Of a stretch of 64,000 nt of DNA, positions 10,440 through 20,968 are shown piece by piece. The stretch spans positions 908,261 to 972,260 of the forward strand of contig NW_022985442.1 of NCBI RefSeq assembly GCF_010093595.1, in the 5' to 3' direction. The notes below the pieces were generated by a model that was not told where the DNA came from, searched no databases, and worked only from the letters and a program-made list of their open reading frames with translations. A program made the position numbers and the translations under genes. The DNA comes from Mytilinidion resinicola. Taxonomy: Eukaryota; Ascomycota; Dothideomycetes; Mytilinidiales; Mytilinidiaceae. Each line of letters starts with the position of its first letter. Within the stretch, counting starts at the first letter, position 1.

Positions 10440-13139
10440 TCAATCGACTAGGCGACCGCGGAAATCAGTCATCGTCCTCGTTTGATCTAAAAAGGGTATA
10501 CCCATGATGAGGGAAGATGGAACGTTTTGGAATATATAAAAAGAGCAAATGTATGGAATCGCCATCAGGTGAAACTCGCTGCTGAATGAGCATTCAGTTG
10601 TCGTCTTTCCCACTGCTCGTACTGATCTACCGTTTGCTAACGTGAACGACAGTTGATGATTGACAGTATTTTCAATGGACAATCCGAAAAGGCGGGCCAG
10701 CTCGAGAGATATCATGTTGACATCTGATCCGGAGTCGGCACAGGCCATGACAGTAGCTGGGCCGTTGGCGGTTTGCAAGGTCATGGGCAGTCCTTGCCGT
10801 CGCTTTCCCAGAAATGGATCAAATTGGTGGCCAGCTTTCTCTAAGATAGTCATGCTGCTCTTTGGTACTGTGATGCTGCTTCCGGGTACAGCCGTGCTTG
10901 ACTTCAGACCGTTTTCTTCATGAGGCTCATCCGATGCCGATTTATCTTGCAGATATTGCTCAGCCTTCGTAGAGAGTGGTGATTGAGAAAATGACTCTTT
11001 GTCAAAGTGAAACGATGACTCTCTGTGTAGCTGAAACGGTAATTCTTGAGGCGGTCGAAAAGATGTTGACTTCGGATATGGAGACAAATCGGAGGGCGGA
11101 ACCCATATCAGATAATTGAATTTACTTTTCGGGACTTGGGTTTGAATGTCTAGAAACGTGTTTGATTTATGATCAAAGTCTATCCAGCGTTTGTACTGAA
11201 CACTTAAGTCAACGGGTTGCATCAAAGATCTACAGCTTCTGGACTTACACGCGCAATCTTCACTCCCAACCACAGTATCCTTTGAATTCTTATTTTTTTC
11301 AGCCGTGCTGCACATGAAAGCTCTGGGTCCAAATTGCTCCTAACGTCGTCAAACCAATCAGCGGGCCAATATGAGTGGCTCCATATCTGACCTCTCGAAA
11401 GAAAATCTTCTGGGCAATGTTCAGAGCCATCTCGACGCTCATGTGGGAACTCGGAGGTCCAGTTTGAACTCTCAGCGCCAGGAAGTCTGATTAAGTTGTT
11501 GAGAAAACGGATAAGCTGCATCCAAGGCACGTTATCCAGTAAAGGCTTTAGACTCGGAATTCTTCCAACGCTACCTACGCAGATCAGCATGACATGAAGG
11601 TGCGGCAACAGGTTTTTATTCCTAGCAAGATGAAGAAAAACTTCAAACGTTGAGAAAGCCAAACGACCTGGGTAGTAAAGGTCATAGATGTTATCACTGC
11701 CAAGCAATTTGGTATCCTGCTCTTCGGTCTGGACAGTTTTCCCTATCTGGTGGCGTAAATCTGTTGAAGAAGTCCCTGACTTGAAGGGGGTATGACATTG
11801 GTCAGATATAGGAGCTGGCTGTGATGGAAGCTGTTCGGTATGGTGGTATCCTTTCAGGGGACTTCCGAGTAGCCGTTTCAAGATTCCAGATTCAGAGGCC
11901 CACTCAAAGAGTCCCGCAATGTTTATAATGGCAATGTGGATGCCTCTTTCCTGCCATAATGAGGGCTCTTCGTCGATGCTTTTTTTTCAGTATTTCAAGA
12001 TAGGCTGATAATTTTTCCTCGAATAGTGTCATTTTGGCCCAAGCTACTTCTGAGCCATGCCAATCCCGAAAAGTGAAATGAAGAGCCTGGCAGAAGCTAA
12101 TATCAACAGCGGAGATGTCGGAAGCTCGGCTACATGAGGAAGGATCTGTTTGACACAGAGTCAAGACTGACTCTCGGGACTGCAGAAACGGTTCTATGCA
12201 GGTCAGCGATTTGGCATGCAGAAATATCTGCTCTAAAAGCCTCGGTCTGGAAAGGACCGCGAGATGATGGGAAAGGCGGCCAACTCTCGGCTGATCAACA
12301 GAGCCTTTCCTATACCAAAACTTGGCTACCTCGCCCCACGTGTCTCGCTCCTGGAGACTCTTTTCTTCGAGTCTCATTCTGTATCTCGCAAGGTCGCCTA
12401 AGCATTCCATCCAGGTCGCCCCAAATGCCGGGAATATCTCGCGGAGGAAGCCAAAGGTGCGATATGCAGAGTAGATAAAAGCTAGCATGCATTCTTTGCT
12501 CTGTGGCAGACTGGAACGCAGCAACTCAATACACGAATGAGTCCCAATTTTCCAAAGACGGGCAGGCACATGACTTTCAGTGGGTAAACGGCGTAAACCA
12601 GAGTTGGCTACGGGGTGTTGCGACGCCGTAAGAACGTCAATATACGCATGGACTAGTTGCCGGTGGCGAGCAATGACGGCCAGCAATTTGTTCTCGGTGA
12701 TCGGTCTCCCTCGATCCTGCAGGCTGCGAACGAACGCTACGATTTGGAGACATTTGGTCTCTAATTTGTCAAGGCTTGTGTACGTTTTGACGACTTCTGG
12801 TTTGAGCAGCTCTTGTGACAGAGATTGCGACCCGTGCTGAATGATATAAGCTGGGCAGTCGTTATCAATGTTCCCCAGAAATCGATCCCATGCGAAGTTC
12901 TGCGGAAGCCCACTACCATGGACGGGGGAAATATGTGGCCTATCATTCTCGACAAGCTCTACAGTGTAAGGCTGACGTTGTGCAAGCTCTTCGGTATGTT
13001 GAGAAGAGTTCTTGCATGCTAAGCATCTTGTCAGTAAATTTTCAATGTATGGCAGGTCAATGTTCTAGACAAGGTAACCTTCATGATTGCTGTCATCACT
13101 AACACTCTCGACAGTCGCATGATACCTGCTTTTCTCCAT
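10440..13139 (-). CDS. Est1-type DNA/RNA-binding domain protein fused to a retropepsin-like domain
   Basis: The likely start is ATG 13139, with a 12-codon first exon and a short 39-nt intron (13103-13065); the start is tentative. Coding runs from about 13064. Residues encoded by 12800-11880 match the Est1-type domain family expanded in Pezizomycotina: LETKCLQIV, LLAVIARHRQLVHAYIDVLTASQHP, PARLWKIGTHSCIELLR, MLAFIYSAYRTF, WMECLGDLARYRM, VGRLSHHLAVLSRP and IHIAIINIAGLFEWASES. The family's usual C-terminal part follows (FLHLARNKNLLPHLHV, RIQRILWLGVKIAR). A 45-50-nt intron (donor GTAAGT near 11240, acceptor CAG near 11196) joins it to RWIDFDHKSNTF and then a Ser/Pro linker and a retropepsin-like domain with ACADSGSDVNMIS (near 10735) and LIMGIPFLDQT. 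An extra A in the eight-base run at 11980-11987 breaks the frame between EILKK and SIDEEPSLW. The segment ends at TGA 10440. The function is unknown; the family is distantly related to telomerase/NMD Est1-SMG proteins. Confidence 0.68.
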
Positions 13140-13398
13140 GTTCTCTTTGACTTGAACCGTAAGTGTGGTAGAGAACAATAGCTGCGCGAGCACTGCTCTA
13201 CTTGAAGTTGAACACAGGGTGGAAGGCTGAGGCTGCAGCAATCTGCCCCGCCATACGTCCTAAAAGAGATCAGCCAATGATTGCAGGCACCTGCACTGCC
13301 ACTCCTGCCTGCAGACAGTCAGAAACCTTGGGTTTGGCCGACTTGGAGCCTACCAGAACGCTAGACAATGATCAGTACAATGTGCAAGCATCTCGACA
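13140..13398. promoter_or_regulatory. Shared divergent promoter region
   Basis: A 259-bp gap between the tentative Est1/retropepsin start (minus) and the DUF6594 start (plus). The two loci are therefore transcribed away from each other. No specific factor site could be recognised. Confidence 0.4.
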
Positions 13399-14328
13399 AT
13401 GTCTGCTTCCCTTTCCGACATTGAATTAAGCCGTACAAAACCATATTTTCTTAACGGATATCCTTCACTTGCCCAATTCGTCGCGAGCGACCGCGACAAG
13501 TCAACAGCCGTGTTTCGCAGATTCGATAGGCTCTCCGCCCGGAACCTGCTGTATCTGCAAAGCGAGCTAGCAGAATTGGAAACAAAACAAGACGCTTTTG
13601 ACCGGGCCGATGGACTAGATGATTTACATACCAAGCAATGCGCTAGGAACTGGGAACATCTTAGGGAACGAGCGAGGACAGGGGCAAAGGAGACCGAAAG
13701 AGTACAACTCGCACTGGAGATCAGAGCCAAGCTGAAAGAATATCGTATGCGGTCTCATTTCGTTCGAAATGGTATAGAGATTTTAATGAAGATGGCCAGG
13801 TGAAGCCCTCTTGTTCGAGAACACTTTACTATCGCTTGATCCGCCCTCGCAACGAGTCTTGCAAGCTTTACGGAAAAAATTCCATAACGTCACTCCTGGC
13901 GACCCCGAGGGTTGGCCAACACTAGGGGGGGCAAGTAGTAGTATCTACGAGGACGGAACAGACCTGATAGCACTGCGAAGGCCACCTCATCAAGACCGTA
14001 TGACTGCTTTTGTACGAGAACGATTAGGAATATTCTTTACGGCAAGTCAGATCACTATTCTATTCGATCAGTCCTATGTCACCCATGCTCTAACCACAAC
14101 CTTCCTATAGGCTGGGCAAGCAGATGGCCTCACAGCCTACGTCTCAGAGACCAGAGTTACTATCTCATGAGTACTATGCTGTTAACTAATGCTCGGAGAG
14201 CAGAAGTGTTTGCGGCTTCAGCAGCGTGAGATTATCTTGGTTTCGAGTATCCGTATAAGCATTCTAACAAGCTTCACAGGTATGCTGCGGTGCGTGTAGT
14301 CTTCGTCAGCGGAGATCTAGGAAACTGA
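13399..14328 (+). pseudogene. DUF6594 family membrane protein, frameshifted and missing its transmembrane hairpin
   Basis: The N-terminal part is a clear match to the fungal DUF6594 family: GYPSLAQFVASD, FRRFDRLSARNLLYLQSELAELE, then a coiled region. After 13800 the frame shifts by one base (stop TGA 13801-13803), and homology continues in another frame with LLSLDPPSQRVLQALRKKF and MTAFVRERLGIFF. A probable GC-AG intron (14042-14110) leads to ADGLTAYVSETRV. The next 45 or so residues of the family, holding two transmembrane helices, are absent: sequence jumps near 14170 to LLTNARRAEVFAASA. A good 54-nt intron (14226-14279, branch CTAAC) joins that to YAAVRVVFVSGDLGN and TGA 14328. Correct introns with broken coding suggest recent decay. 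The family usually has a cytosolic helical domain followed by membrane helices; its biochemical role is unknown. Confidence 0.72.
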
Positions 14329-15551
14329 AAGTTGGAAGCTGTGGATAATCGCAAAATATCACGGCGCCTGGGATGTTGATGACAACCCTCCCATATATTT
14401 TGCACAGACGTATGCCAAGGATGACGGATGGTGCGCTGAGCGATGTTGAAGCGCTTGCTGGAGTGTACATATGAGCGGGTTGGAACCGCTGCCTTGTCGT
14501 CCGGGTTGTTCGGTGATTTTGCTTGTAGTGACCTATTTGCTGAGTCCTTCGTCACATCAGACGAGCGTACGTCTTCCTGCCACCACCTGAGGTGACTCTT
14601 CCAGATATTCGGCTCATGCATGGAATTCGAAAGATGTGAGGTTGGGAGCGTAATGGGTTGAGCTTAATGGATAAGTTTTCGATACCTTCCCAGTATTGTA
14701 TGCCCTGCTCTAAGTATTCACTATACCACATATGAAATGCCCGTACCCCTGATCTACCCGCGCGGGGCTCACGCTAGTTAAGCTTCGGTACTGCCAAGCT
14801 TCAACGCCTGACTCAAAAAGCTCCGGCGAGTCCTTTTCTGGAGAGGCTATCGATTCCTGGCGCGCTGTTAAAACTTGTCAACCACGGTGCTCGCTATGGG
14901 AGCTTGCTTTCGGTACCCGTGTACGGGCTCTTACGCGCTCACTTCTATCAACATCAGCCTCATACATCGTCGTCTGCCGCTTTGAGGCATCCCAATGCAT
15001 CCGGCTAGTCCTAGATCGAGGCCCCATGCCTGGCCGCAGCCTCTCTGTTCTGTTCTAGACTCCAGCTGTCTCTGAGTTGCAGATAGGGATACGAAGCCAC
15101 ACGGACGCGCCGTGGAAGGCCCGTCTCGCCTATATCCCGCGTCGGTAAAAACAAGAGTAAACAAGAGTTGGGGCGTTTTGGAAGCGTCTAAAAGTCGCCC
15201 AATTCATTTCCCCATGAGGCCTCGGACGCATTTGAGCGCAGCTGAACGGCGGCTGGTGATCTAGCCAGGCACGTGTTGCACACGCCATGATTCTTCGAGA
15301 TCTGCCAATACGCCACACCTCTGCCACGGCCTCACAAGCTTCCAGACTCAGGTGCGCCAGATCAGGGCTGAGAAAGTCTAGCCGCCACGTCCTGACTCTC
15401 CTCCGCGTTTTCGCACAGAGTAGAAAATGTATATAGCAATGGCATCCCTGGCGGGTTTCCCTACGGTATCCTTCGGTCTCACTCTTTAGACCACCACTAT
15501 CGTTTTTAGCCGCTCTAGTTGTCTTCGTTCTGCTATTCAACGTCCTTCACT
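14329..15551. other. Intergenic region upstream of the WSC gene
   Basis: 1.2 kb without a supported gene. Minus-strand frames at 14274-14621 and 15130-15540 show no domain. The last part is the likely promoter and 5' UTR of the WSC gene. Confidence 0.4.
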
Positions 15552-17844
15552 ATGCGTTCAACTATCCAGACCTCCGCTCTTTTCCTTGCATCGTCTCTGC
15601 TTGGTCTTTCGGCCGCTCGTTCTATTCAGATCAGAGACACCCCTCAGCCTCTGAATCCTCCCGACTTCGACAACTGGCAGTATATGGGATGCTACTCGTG
15701 AGACCACCTTCCCTTATCTCATCGACCCAGCGCTGACGGAGAGAACAGGGATACTCAGTCTTCTCGTACTCTTGCCATCGCGGCTCATTGGGGAGAACAT
15801 GTTGATGATGACAACTGTGTCTACCAATGTATCCAGCTTGGCCATATCTTCGCTGGCATAGAATATGGTGGGCAGTGCTGTAAGTCTCTTTCGGCCTGCA
15901 TTAGTGATTAGCTCGCTAATAATTTCCTCAGACTGTGGGGACTATGTCAACCCGATCGCCGTCCTCAAAGACGATTCCGACTGCTATATGCCCTGCACCA
16001 AGACGGCTACCCAAGCATGTGGTGGCCCTGACAGAATCACGATGTACTATCTCGAAGGCGCCACTCCAGTGACCCCTCCCGCCGCAGTGGTGACAAACGC
16101 TGGTCCTGATGGCTGGGTCTCTGAAGGCTGCTGGTCCGACTCCGTTGCTGATCGCACCCTTGCCAATCGCGTGGACACACCTGGTGGAACTTCTGCCTTG
16201 ACTATTGCCCTTTGCGTTGATGCGTGTAATGCGGCCGGTTACACTCTTGCTGGAGCCGAATACGGAGGCGAATGTTACTGCGACAACTCCTATGCCAACG
16301 GCGCACTGCTTGCAGATCAGACCACGTGCAACATGCCCTGCAACGGCAATATCTCTGAGTACTGTGGTGGCCCAGGCGCCATGAACTTCTACAGCTACGG
16401 AGGCGCAACTCCCGTCGGTGCTGCACCACCAGCGGTATCTTCAGTCACGCCAGTAACCAACATTCCTCTCCCATCGGCCTGGGCCACTCTTGGCTGCTAT
16501 ACCGACAGCGTCGGCGCTCGTGGTCTATCTCACGAACTCAACGTTCCTTCCTTGACCGTTGATAAGTGTGTCAGCGCATGTGCCAGTGCTGGATACACTA
16601 TTGCTGGTGTGGAATACGGCGGCGAGTGCTACTGCGACAACTTTATCCAGAATGGCCAGGGCCAAGCACCGGACGGCTCTGTCGGCTGCAACATGGGTTG
16701 CAATGGAAACGCTGGTGAGATGTGCGGCGGAGCAAACAGGATGAACGTCTACGCTGCTGGCCCCGCCTGGGTTAGTCTCGGATGCTACACCGACCAGCCA
16801 TACGAGCGGACCTTGACCACCGTGGGCGCCTATGACGGACTCTTGACCATTGCGAAGTGCCAGGCAAGCTGTAATGCTGCTGGCTTTGCATATGCCGGAC
16901 TGGAGTACCACAACGAGTGCCACTGCGGCAACACCTTCTCGAACGGCGGTGCCATTGCATCTGACGGCAGTGCTGGATGCAGCATGACCTGTGACGGCGA
17001 TTCTACTGAGATCTGCGGCGGTAGCCAAAGGCTCTCCATTTACGAGTACATCAACGCCGACGGCACCGTGGTCGCTCCAGCAGCTGTTAGCTCAGCCGTC
17101 TCTACTCCCACCCCAACCCCAACTCCTTCTACCCCTGCTGTCCCCACCGACATCCCCACCGGCTGGGCATACAAGGGCTGCTGGACCGATGGCGCACACG
17201 GCCGCATCCTCGCCAACGGCCAGCCCGACTCCGCCACGAACACCATCGAGTCCTGCATCGCGACCTGCTCCAGCCTCAATTACGCCATCGCTGGCCTCGA
17301 GTACAGCTCCCAGTGCTTCTGTGACAATTACATCCAGAACCAGGGCGCGCTCGCATCCTCCGACTCCCAGTGCGCCATGACGTGCTCCGGCGACAGCGCC
17401 GAAGTGTGTGGTGGCCCTGATCTTGTCAGCCTCTACTCTACCGGCACACCCGCCGCCGCCCCCGTCGCTGCTGTCCAGACCACCAACCTCCCTGATACAT
17501 GGGCGTACGCTGGCTGCTACTCGGATCAGGACGGCAACCGCGACGTTGGCCAGCCTGCCGACCCCGCGATCAACGGTGGCATCAAGCTCGAGTTCCCCGA
17601 CAACACCGCTGAGAAGTGCTTGGACCAGTGCTCCTCCCTCGGCTACGACGCGGCGGGCACCGAGTACAGCAAGCAGTGCTTCTGCGGCTACCAGAGCCTG
17701 TGGCCGACGAACCCGGCGCCGACGCCGCTGGACGACAGCCAGTGCAATATGGTATGCACGGGCGACGATACGCAGCTGTGTGGTGGAGCGGGGACGATAT
17801 CGTTCTATAGGCTGCCGTCTACTACTACTCCGCAGTCTAATTAG
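15552..17844 (+). CDS. Secreted protein with six WSC domains
   Basis: Three exons (15552-15697, 15749-15879, 15932-17844) give 729 aa. Residues 1-20 or so are a signal peptide (short basic start, then a Leu/Ala/Ser-rich core ending LSAARS). Six WSC domains follow, each opening with a W-x-x-x-G-C-(Y/W)-(S/T)-D motif and carrying the paired Cys pattern ending CGG: starts near coding positions 15678, 16111, 16480, 16768, 17161 and 17500. Both introns fall inside the first domain. Ser/Thr/Pro linkers, such as the PTPTPTPST run near 17107, separate domains. There is no C-terminal membrane helix or GPI-like tail, so it is probably secreted or held in the wall by glycan binding. WSC domains bind carbohydrate in yeast wall-stress sensors, fungal exo-glucanases and oxidases. 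The exact ligand is not known here. Confidence 0.9.
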
Positions 17845-18931
17845 GCGGCTGGATGTTTCTTTGAGAGGTGGCGGGAGTTTGGGAGCTGATAGCGAGGAGG
17901 AGAGGCTATATACCCCGTGGTCGAGCTAGACGACGTATAATGATAATTTTTATTTGAATTCATTCAAGCAACACCCAAACTGTGCGTACTGTCACTGGTG
18001 AGGATGCAAAGAAGTCATTGATGCATACCCAATTCGTGATTTTGTGATCGTAGATGTTGTGTATGTGCCTGGAAGCTGAGGTCAGCCCGTACCTTTTACT
18101 CAACACCACCTCACTTCCTCACTTCTCACTCGCATCAATCTCATCCCCTCTCACCCAGCAGGTTCTTCCCGCGATCTCATCTCGATTACTTTACACCCCT
18201 GTAGTTTAGATTTCGGTGCCAAAGCTTCCTCATGCAGACGGGGCGCAGCAGCCTGCGCCGATCGCCGCTTCGCCACGTGGGAGCCAGAAATACACTCCAA
18301 CTCCCAGCACGCCTACTATACATGTAAGTACTATACGCAGTGGGTCCAATATTTCGGCGTGTTGGTGTTGGCGATGGGATGGAAATACGTTTGTAGGCTG
18401 AACCGAGCGTCGGGGATGAGGGTATGGTTTGAGCGTAGATTGCGCACGGGATGCAAGACACGTAGGTTTTGGGTGTAGGAATGTGGAGGCGGGTTGGGGT
18501 GACCGTTGTGAAGTGTAGTGAGAATAGAGTTGGGTAGTTTGAGGCTACTCGATGGCGAATTGTGGGTGGTTTGCTCGTGATTTCGGAGAGGGCACGTGCG
18601 GGCGATGGGGAGGAAGCATTAAACCCTTCTTCTTTTGCTTCTTTTGGGTAGACCATCAGGGAATCAGGGGCAGCTTTGCATGGCTTGGGGTGACAATGTC
18701 TGAACTTTCCCTGTGTGTTGGTGCTGCGGTCGGAGAGCACCAATTTCCTGAGTTTCGTCAAATGAGTTCGAAACTTTTGCTCTACAGACTCGATGGTTGT
18801 GTCTTGATTCTGGTATATTGATGTTTTCTAGCGCTATAATTTAATGATAGATAGCATCGCCGACCTAATATACTACCAATCGTGCACATTTAGTACTTGT
18901 GAGCTTCGTCGGTGAAAGAGAATGAAGAGTA
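17845..18931. other. Intergenic region, nothing recognised
   Basis: Contains the 3' flank of the WSC gene. A 191-codon open frame on the minus strand (18761-18186) is low-complexity Ser/Pro/Thr-rich without domain or splice support. Not called as a gene. Confidence 0.4.
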
Positions 18932-18974
18932 GAAGTGGCGACCGGCTCGTGCACGCTACCACCTCGTGCACGGT
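18932..18974 (+). repeat. Terminal inverted repeat, left end
   Basis: Begins GAAGTGGCGACCGG and ends CTCGTGCACGGT. It contains two copies of CTCGTGCACG, a probable transposase-binding motif. Pairs with 20926-20968. Confidence 0.88.
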
Positions 18975-19075
18975 TTCCCCGTGCATGCATCACGAACTTC
19001 AAAAACATATACATTCACTCATATTACTCAGAACTTCATATAAATCAAGGGGGAGACTAAACCGAAGACGCTCTT

Positions 19076-20845
19076 TCATTCTATCATAATCACAGAGTCA
19101 TCGTACCTCTTAGGCGTATTCCGGATACGCTGAGGCCGGCCAGAGGTTGATTTCGCTACCCCCTCCTCTACCTCATGATTCTGCTGGCCTGTAGGCTCCT
19201 CAGGAATAGTGAATACAACCTGGCGAGCCTTCTGCCTCTGCTGTATTACCTTCCTCTCATCTTTAAGCTGCTTCTCTGCATCACGTGCCTCACGTGCTTC
19301 CTGTGCCTTGCGCTTCTTGAGATCCTCAGCATCCTTCTGTTCTCTCTGCTTAGCAGCTTTAGCAGAGCGATTGAACTCAGCTATTCTTTCCTTCTCTTCC
19401 TTAGCAAGTTGCTTCTGTACCTTCTCCTCAGCCTTTAAAGCTGTATCACGAGCCTTAGCATCCTCTTTCTCTTGGTGTAGCTCTCGAGCCTGCCGCACCT
19501 TATTGGGTGAATAGACTGCCGCTTTTCCATCATTATCTTCAGCCAGAATCTGAAAGAGGTTCTTCTGCCGCTTCCTGTTCTTCTGCTCTATCTTGAATGC
19601 TTCTTGGTAGCCTCGAATTTGACTTTGAAGAAGTGTATTAGTTGCTATTAGTTGGTGAACATCTTTGGTCAAAGCTTGTACTTCTTTTTGGAGGCTGGAC
19701 TGTATAGCAACTTCTACCACCTGTTTTAGGCGTGTTTCTATTCGCTTCTAGTTACCAGCTGTAAGAGCCGACCCAGTAGAGTTGCTTGATGATGGCCTTT
19801 CTTCATCTTTATCCTCTTCCTTCTCTTTCTTGGCATTGAATTGATCTAATACAACCTCCGGGTTCCATGGGTGAATACCCGTCTTTCTCCATCCACTAGC
19901 TATATTAGAAGGAGTTATAGCCTTCTTCCATGCCACCCAAAAGGTCCTGAAGTATACAGCCAGGAGAATCCTGTTGCTGATGCAGTAGTTAATGAACTTC
20001 ATATTTACATGAGAGCCGTGGCCATTAATAAGTAACATCCTTCACTCCTTGTTGGCTTTGGCCCTTGTCTCTCGATTAAAGATCTTCAACCAAGCAAGGC
20101 CTAGGTCGTTGTTGGTCTATCCGGTTGGTGTTGATGTGAAGAAGCAGGCATGTTCGTCCGGATTAAAATCCTTAAGCCATATATCCTGTACATTGTTTGT
20201 TCCAGCTTGATAGATAAGTGTCGGAGGAAGTGCCGTATTGTCTGCACAGATGGCTGCCACCACAGTAATCCACTCTCTATTGCCATCTTGCATGACATGG
20301 CGCATCCTTCCTGACTCGTAGGCAAGCTTGCTGAAGATTCTCTTCTTCTTAACCAATTTTCCAATGAGAAATCCTTTCTCATCCATATTATATGTATTTC
20401 CTAGCTGGATGTTGTATTAATCTCTTTTGCGACTAAGAAGCTTAAAGTAGAGGCTGTAGTAGAGGGCAGAATTAGCCCTTTTCCGTTCCTTATTAATAGG
20501 AAGAAGGTAGGCTGATTTGAGGTGTTTGGAATTTGAATGGACCCAGCGTGAAACCCAGTGGATTCCTGGCATTCTCCCAGCCAAATCCTGGGCGAGATTT
20601 CGTATTATTTGATGCGTAGGAGGCAAGCCTCTTTCGGAGAGGTTGTTGATGTATTTGATGAGAGCCTTAGTCTTGCCAGGAGAGAGGAGCTTTTGAGAAT
20701 TGTAGGCCTCAGCCTTTGACTTCGTGATTCCTCGGTACCTCCGTGAGAGCGTGGTTCTGTCAATCCCATGCTTCTTTGCGACCTCAGTATACATCTTTTT
20801 CTCCATCAAATCAAGCTCCGCGAACGCAGCTTCCATTGCATCCAT
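19076..20845 (-). pseudogene. Broken pogo-type transposase with Lys/Glu-rich tail
   Basis: ATG 20845. The N-terminal part has a pipsqueak-like HTH (EVAKKHGIDRTTLSRRYRG) and a CENP-B-like HTH ending HWVSRWVHSNS. The DDE core begins NMDEKGFLIG. Stops interrupt it near 20419-20417, 20118 and 20041. The second catalytic motif reads LLINGHGSH where the family has Asp, so the catalytic residue is lost. The following segment, with the Leu/Pro-rich stretch and the third acid, is deleted after ISNRILLAVY. The family signature GIHPWNPEVVLDQF is kept, and a 190-residue charged coiled coil follows (19720-19076). Each stop and the Asp-to-Asn change fits one C:G to T:A transition. The copy is dead. Confidence 0.85.
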
Positions 20846-20925
20846 TTTCGAAGGAAATCTGTGTATTTTTGGTGGAGTTGTGCGGTGTTGAAGCTTGAGA
20901 GAAAAAGCGGTGAGGGGCCTCCGAG

Positions 20926-20968
20926 ACCGTGCATGAGGTGGTAGCGTGCACGAGCCGGTCGCCACTTC
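20926..20968 (-). repeat. Terminal inverted repeat, right end
   Basis: Reverse complement of the left end with a single G/A difference in the second CTCGTGCACG copy. Followed directly by the TA target duplication. Confidence 0.88.

Larger units (their letters stand above)
18932..20968 (-). mobile_element. Second decayed pogo/Tigger-type transposon
   Basis: A 2037-bp element with 43-bp inverted ends (18932-18974 and 20926-20968, one mismatch), each bordered by TA (18930-18931 and 20969-20970). The interior holds a transposase on the minus strand with three in-frame stops. The end sequences are unlike those of the element at 3151-5008, so this is a separate family. Confidence 0.87.

Noticed and set aside
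18186..18761. 191-codon minus frame between the WSC gene and the second transposon.
   Set aside because: Low-complexity composition, no domain, no promoter or splice support.
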